Part shown: positions 60,577 through 64,000 of the stretch, piece after piece | Layout: each line of letters opens with the position of its first letter | How positions within the stretch are numbered: the first letter of the stretch is position 1 | From: Bacteroides pyogenes_A | GTDB taxonomy: Bacteria; Bacteroidota; Bacteroidia; Bacteroidales; Bacteroidaceae | DNA length: 64,000 nt | NCBI RefSeq assembly: GCF_048595595.1 | Contig: NZ_CP184347.1 | Direction: 5' to 3' (one strand) | Position numbers and translations under genes: made by a program | The notes under the pieces: generated by a model | What the model was told of the DNA's origin: nothing | Seen by the model: the letters and a program-made list of their open reading frames with translations, nothing else | Databases searched by the model: none

Positions 60577-62349
60577 TTATTCCCATCCTGGATTTTGAGG
60601 TAACAAGTTAGGATTCAGAGATATTTCATCCAGAGGGACATTGAGCAAATAATGCTTATTTGTGAAGTTCATATTCAAAGTTCCGCGTACAGCGTAAGGA
60701 GTAATAAATCCTTCTTTGTCAACACCCACTTTCTCGATTATCAACTTAATCTCCGCTGGAGTATATAATTTCGGATCTATATGAGCCCCCCTTCTTTCCC
60801 GATTATATAACACCTCACCAACATTCCAACGACACACATCATCCCAGCGGTAACCTTCTGCAAACAATTCAATCCGGCGCTCACGACGAATCTCACGGAT
60901 CAAATTCTTATTAACTCCTTTTATAACAGGGTATTTAGCAACTAAATCCGGATCCTCGACCGGATTTTCCGTAAGTTCAAAAGGAAAACCGACTCTTGAG
61001 CGAAGGAGATTTACTGTTTTCGACAATTCCGGATCTTTACCTAGCTCAGCACCTGCTTCCGCGCGAATCAGCAGCACTTCCGCATATCTCATAACCGGCG
61101 CATCAATGCTTCCTTTATGCGCTTGTATTTGATATTCTTTTGAATTAAAAAATTTGGAAACAGCATAACCTGTGCTTGTGTCGGAATAGAAAGGACGCTC
61201 TGCCGAAGCCGACAAAAGTCCGTAAATATTAGGAGCCCCTCCACGCAACACACCACCATCTTGTTTAAAGAGATAATGGGCAAACTTACTTCCTTTTTCT
61301 GGCAAACAAACAGTTTGCACCAACCTTAAATCTCTATTTTTCATTTCAGCTACACACCCCATATCCGGTGTATGACAACCGCAAAGAGAGATAGGAAGTC
61401 CGGTCTTTGAGCAAAGATATTCTTCAAAACAATCGCGACTCATACCATGAATAGACATAGGCATATGCTGAGATACGTCATTACCCATATTCACAGTAGG
61501 ATCATATTCTCTGGAAAGGATAATTTCCGGATTATCACTATAATTCTCCTGAATAAACAGGTCAAAATAACAATTCTCCGCTCCTCCGGCCTTGTAAAGC
61601 GAATATCCATATTCGGATTGCATAAGCTTTCCCGCAGCATCATAAGCTTCTTGCAACAGCTCTACATCCCCTTCTAAATTACGATACCTTCTCCAAGTAC
61701 CCTCATACAAACAGATACGAGCTTTTAAAAGCAAAGCCGCATCTTTGCTAATCCGAGACACATTACTTTTTTTCGGCAAATACTCAATAGATAAATTAAT
61801 ATTCTCCAAAATATTACGGATCACAACTTCACGAGAATCTCTACCTTTATATAGTTCCGGATCATTCTTGTCCATAGCCTTATCATACCAAGGGACATCT
61901 CCGAACAGCTTCACTTTATTAAAGTAATCCAATGCTTTAAAAAATAAAATCTCACCAGCATATCTCTTTTTATCTAAATCAGAAGCCGGTGAACGGTGGT
62001 AATTCTTCAAAAAGGCATTGCATCCTCTCACTGTTTCCCAACTCCAATTCCTATTCGACGTAGTCAACGTATTATGCCCGAAGGTATAGGAGTTTTGTCC
62101 GCCACTTAGCAAGTTATCCGACTGATACTCTTGTTTTATCATTTCTCCCGCATCCCAACCGTTCGGATCACCGTGCCCAATTATAAGCTTAGGATAATAC
62201 ATATTACAATATTGCTCGAGGGCCACAGCATTCGCCGTTGTCCAAAAACGGTCTTCTGTAATCACATCACCAGGTTCCGTATTCAAGTAATTACACCCTG
62301 AAAGCAACAAAATAAACAAACAAAAAAATGAATAAATATATTGTTTCAT
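60577..62349 (-). CDS. SusD/RagB-family glycan-binding lipoprotein
   Basis: The 590-aa protein has signal MKQYIYSFFCLFILLLSGC with lipidation Cys19. The N-terminal part NTEPGDVITEDRFWTTANAVALEQYCNMYYPKL and the later EILFFKALDYFNKVKLFGDVPWYDKAMDKND and RREEI-like RRERRIELFAEGYRWDDVCRW patterns are SusD. It forms the lid of the outer-membrane SusC transporter encoded 11 bp upstream. Confidence 0.94.
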   Translation of the reverse strand: MKQYIYSFFCLFILLLSGCNYLNTEPGDVITEDRFWTTANAVALEQYCNMYYPKLIIGHGDPNGWDAGEMIKQEYQSDNLLSGGQNSYTFGHNTLTTSNRNWSWETVRGCNAFLKNYHRSPASDLDKKRYAGEILFFKALDYFNKVKLFGDVPWYDKAMDKNDPELYKGRDSREVVIRNILENINLSIEYLPKKSNVSRISKDAALLLKARICLYEGTWRRYRNLEGDVELLQEAYDAAGKLMQSEYGYSLYKAGGAENCYFDLFIQENYSDNPEIILSREYDPTVNMGNDVSQHMPMSIHGMSRDCFEEYLCSKTGLPISLCGCHTPDMGCVAEMKNRDLRLVQTVCLPEKGSKFAHYLFKQDGGVLRGGAPNIYGLLSASAERPFYSDTSTGYAVSKFFNSKEYQIQAHKGSIDAPVMRYAEVLLIRAEAGAELGKDPELSKTVNLLRSRVGFPFELTENPVEDPDLVAKYPVIKGVNKNLIREIRRERRIELFAEGYRWDDVCRWNVGEVLYNRERRGAHIDPKLYTPAEIKLIIEKVGVDKEGFITPYAVRGTLNMNFTNKHYLLNVPLDEISLNPNLLPQNPGWE

Positions 62350-62360
62350 AGGAAAATTCT

Positions 62361-64000
62361 TTAAAATATAACGTTAATTCCCAAAGAATAACTTCGCATA
62401 AAAGCATATTCCTTTCCGGCATTTACAGCATTAAGAGTAGAATCCGATATTTGGTCAACAATATCTGGAGTCATGAACGGAGGCAGACCGGTTTTTTCCC
62501 ACAAATTCATACCGCTCAGGTAAACACGTACCTGTTCCAGCTTTAGTTTACTCAGCCACGACTTCGGGAAACTATAGCTCAAGGACATGTTTTTTAAACG
62601 AATATATGCGGCATTCTGCAAAAATTTAGTCTGTATCTGATGACTTTTGATATTTTGTTGGCTCAGTCGTGGATAGTAAGCTGTTGGATTTTCTTTTGTC
62701 CAAGTATTATCTATATGATACTGAGTAACAACAGAATTGTAGATCCCTCTTGAAAATCCCCAGAAAATATCGCTACCCGTCCAAAGGTCACGCTTACAAA
62801 CCCCTTCAAAAAGCAAATGCAGATTAAAACCTTGCCAACCGATACCTGCTTGTAGATTAAAACGGTAGCGAGGAGTAGAATTACCTATCACTTTTTGATC
62901 TCCGGGATTAGATAATGTACGATCCCCTTGGTTGATAACCCCATCTTCATTCAAATCCTTATAGCGGATATCGCCAGGAAACCATTTGGAAGAAATATAT
63001 TTCTGGATGAAATTCATTTTAGAAGCTTCTCTTTCATCCTGAATAAATCCATCCGTCACATACCCCCATATTTCACCCAACATCTGCCCCTTATAATACA
63101 TACCGGATGCTAAAGAGCCATTGGGATTATCATACTTGGTAATCTCTGCTTGATAATCAGATAAACCTAATCCCAGGGAATATTCAATGCTGCTGCCTAG
63201 CACTTTGCCCGAACGATCTCTCCAACTCAGCTCCAGCTCCCACCCCTTGGTTCTCATATCCGCAATATTCTCTTTACCTCCAGTAGTACCCAATACTGCA
63301 GGCAATGTTACAGAGCGTACCATATTTTTCGTGTCGCGGATATAAAAATCAAATGTACCATTCAAACGATTTTTGAACAAAGCCCAATCCAGACCTACGT
63401 TTTTCGTAATAACCTTTTCCCAAGTAACCAAGCTTGGTAAGGAGGGTGCCGAAAGCCCATTGACAACTTTTCCATTAAACACATAATTCTTTATTGCAGT
63501 TGCCTTCAAAGTAGACATATAAGAATGAAGGCCTGATGTTACTTGATTACCCAAAGCTCCTATTGAAAATCGCAATTTGAGATTGTCTACCAAGCTTTTC
63601 AGAGGTATAAAGAACTTCTCTTCCGAAACCCTCCAGCCTAACGAAGCTGAGGGGAAAAAGGCCCAACGGTTATCTTTGGCATATTTGGATGACCCATCAT
63701 AACGCCCATTAACTTCCAATAAGTATTTTGATTTATAATCATAGTTTAAACGATAAAACACTCCTTGAACCCTCCAGACGTCATCCACTTCATCATTGCT
63801 TAGATAATTAATAGCCATATCAGAAACAGGCAAATTGTTATCATACAAGTCTGTCATAATATAAGAAGTAGAAGAAATTTTCTTTTCCTCCTGATTATAT
63901 CCTAACATAAATGTAAAATTATGAGTATCACATAAACTATGCCTGTATTCTCCCCATACGTTCAACGCCTGATAAACATCTCCGGAGTTGTAGTTTTCCA
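62361..64000 (-). CDS. SusC/RagA-family TonB-linked outer membrane protein, 5' end outside window
   Basis: The frame is open to the window edge and continues beyond (ENYNSGDVYQALNVWGEYRH at the edge), so at least 546 C-terminal residues are seen and the signal peptide, plug and TonB box are missing. The barrel ends in YSLGINVIF with the terminal Phe needed for insertion. DGSSKYAKDNRWAFFPSASLGWRVSEE and the final PDIVDQISDSTLNAVNAGKEYAFMRSYSLG are typical SusC barrel phrases. It imports the glycan bound by SusD. Confidence 0.93.
   Translation of the reverse strand, partial: ENYNSGDVYQALNVWGEYRHSLCDTHNFTFMLGYNQEEKKISSTSYIMTDLYDNNLPVSDMAINYLSNDEVDDVWRVQGVFYRLNYDYKSKYLLEVNGRYDGSSKYAKDNRWAFFPSASLGWRVSEEKFFIPLKSLVDNLKLRFSIGALGNQVTSGLHSYMSTLKATAIKNYVFNGKVVNGLSAPSLPSLVTWEKVITKNVGLDWALFKNRLNGTFDFYIRDTKNMVRSVTLPAVLGTTGGKENIADMRTKGWELELSWRDRSGKVLGSSIEYSLGLGLSDYQAEITKYDNPNGSLASGMYYKGQMLGEIWGYVTDGFIQDEREASKMNFIQKYISSKWFPGDIRYKDLNEDGVINQGDRTLSNPGDQKVIGNSTPRYRFNLQAGIGWQGFNLHLLFEGVCKRDLWTGSDIFWGFSRGIYNSVVTQYHIDNTWTKENPTAYYPRLSQQNIKSHQIQTKFLQNAAYIRLKNMSLSYSFPKSWLSKLKLEQVRVYLSGMNLWEKTGLPPFMTPDIVDQISDSTLNAVNAGKEYAFMRSYSLGINVIF

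Overview
The window is chromosomal DNA of a gut-type Bacteroidales bacterium, most likely Bacteroides or a close relative. This rests on promoters of the Bacteroides type (TAnnTTTG at -7) upstream of many genes, a six-gene Na+-translocating NADH:quinone reductase operon, a SusC/SusD polysaccharide utilization locus, an Oar-like TonB receptor, a PorV/PorQ-like barrel and several Bacteroidetes DUF families. The species cannot be fixed from the sequence alone.

Layout. 1-1.2 kb: xanthine phosphoribosyltransferase and a decayed transposase. 1.2-8.9 kb, minus strand: a MarR regulator with its own palindromic operator, and an apparent operon with two DUF2892 membrane proteins, DUF6132, thioredoxin, a complete RND tripartite efflux pump (TolC-type channel, adaptor, permease) and a small PII-like protein. 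9.1-15.2 kb: a 6-kb genomic island in the 3' end of the first of two tandem tRNA-Asp genes. It carries a tyrosine integrase, an excisionase-like HTH gene, an IS5-family insertion, an AT-rich cargo (a DUF488 fusion protein, a 275-aa partner and a truncated AraC regulator) and a nucleoside-deoxyribosyltransferase-like/Tudor-like fusion downstream of the integrase. A 12-bp copy of the tRNA 3' end and the displaced terminator mark the far end of the island. This is the best candidate for an undescribed, probably defence-related, system.

15.5-33.4 kb is core genome: aminotransferase, YqgE, acetyltransferase, RecR, EngB, DUF4923, DUF1573, an OPT transporter, DUF1460 amidase-like protein, PorV/PorQ-like barrel, LipB, copper P-type ATPase, an RsiV-like lipoprotein, RsmG, an MBL-fold hydrolase and glycine decarboxylase GcvP. 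33.7-41.3 kb, minus strand: nitroreductase, an HpaII-type restriction endonuclease homologue without a methylase, YigZ, a serine biosynthesis operon (serC, serA-like, DUF1015) and a DbpA-like RNA helicase. 41.4-47.3 kb: nqrABCDEF. 47.9-53.3 kb: an Oar-like TonB receptor and the ABC-F protein EttA.

53.4-54.6 kb: tRNA-Lys followed by a graveyard of mobile-element remnants (an integrase/IstB chimera and an IS256-type transposase tail). 54.6-64 kb: a polysaccharide utilization locus read right to left, with a SusC-like receptor (5' end outside the window), SusD-like lipoprotein, phosphodiester glycosidase, BACON/beta-helix lipoprotein and a GH3 glycosidase with an extra C-terminal domain. The glycan it targets cannot be told from these genes.
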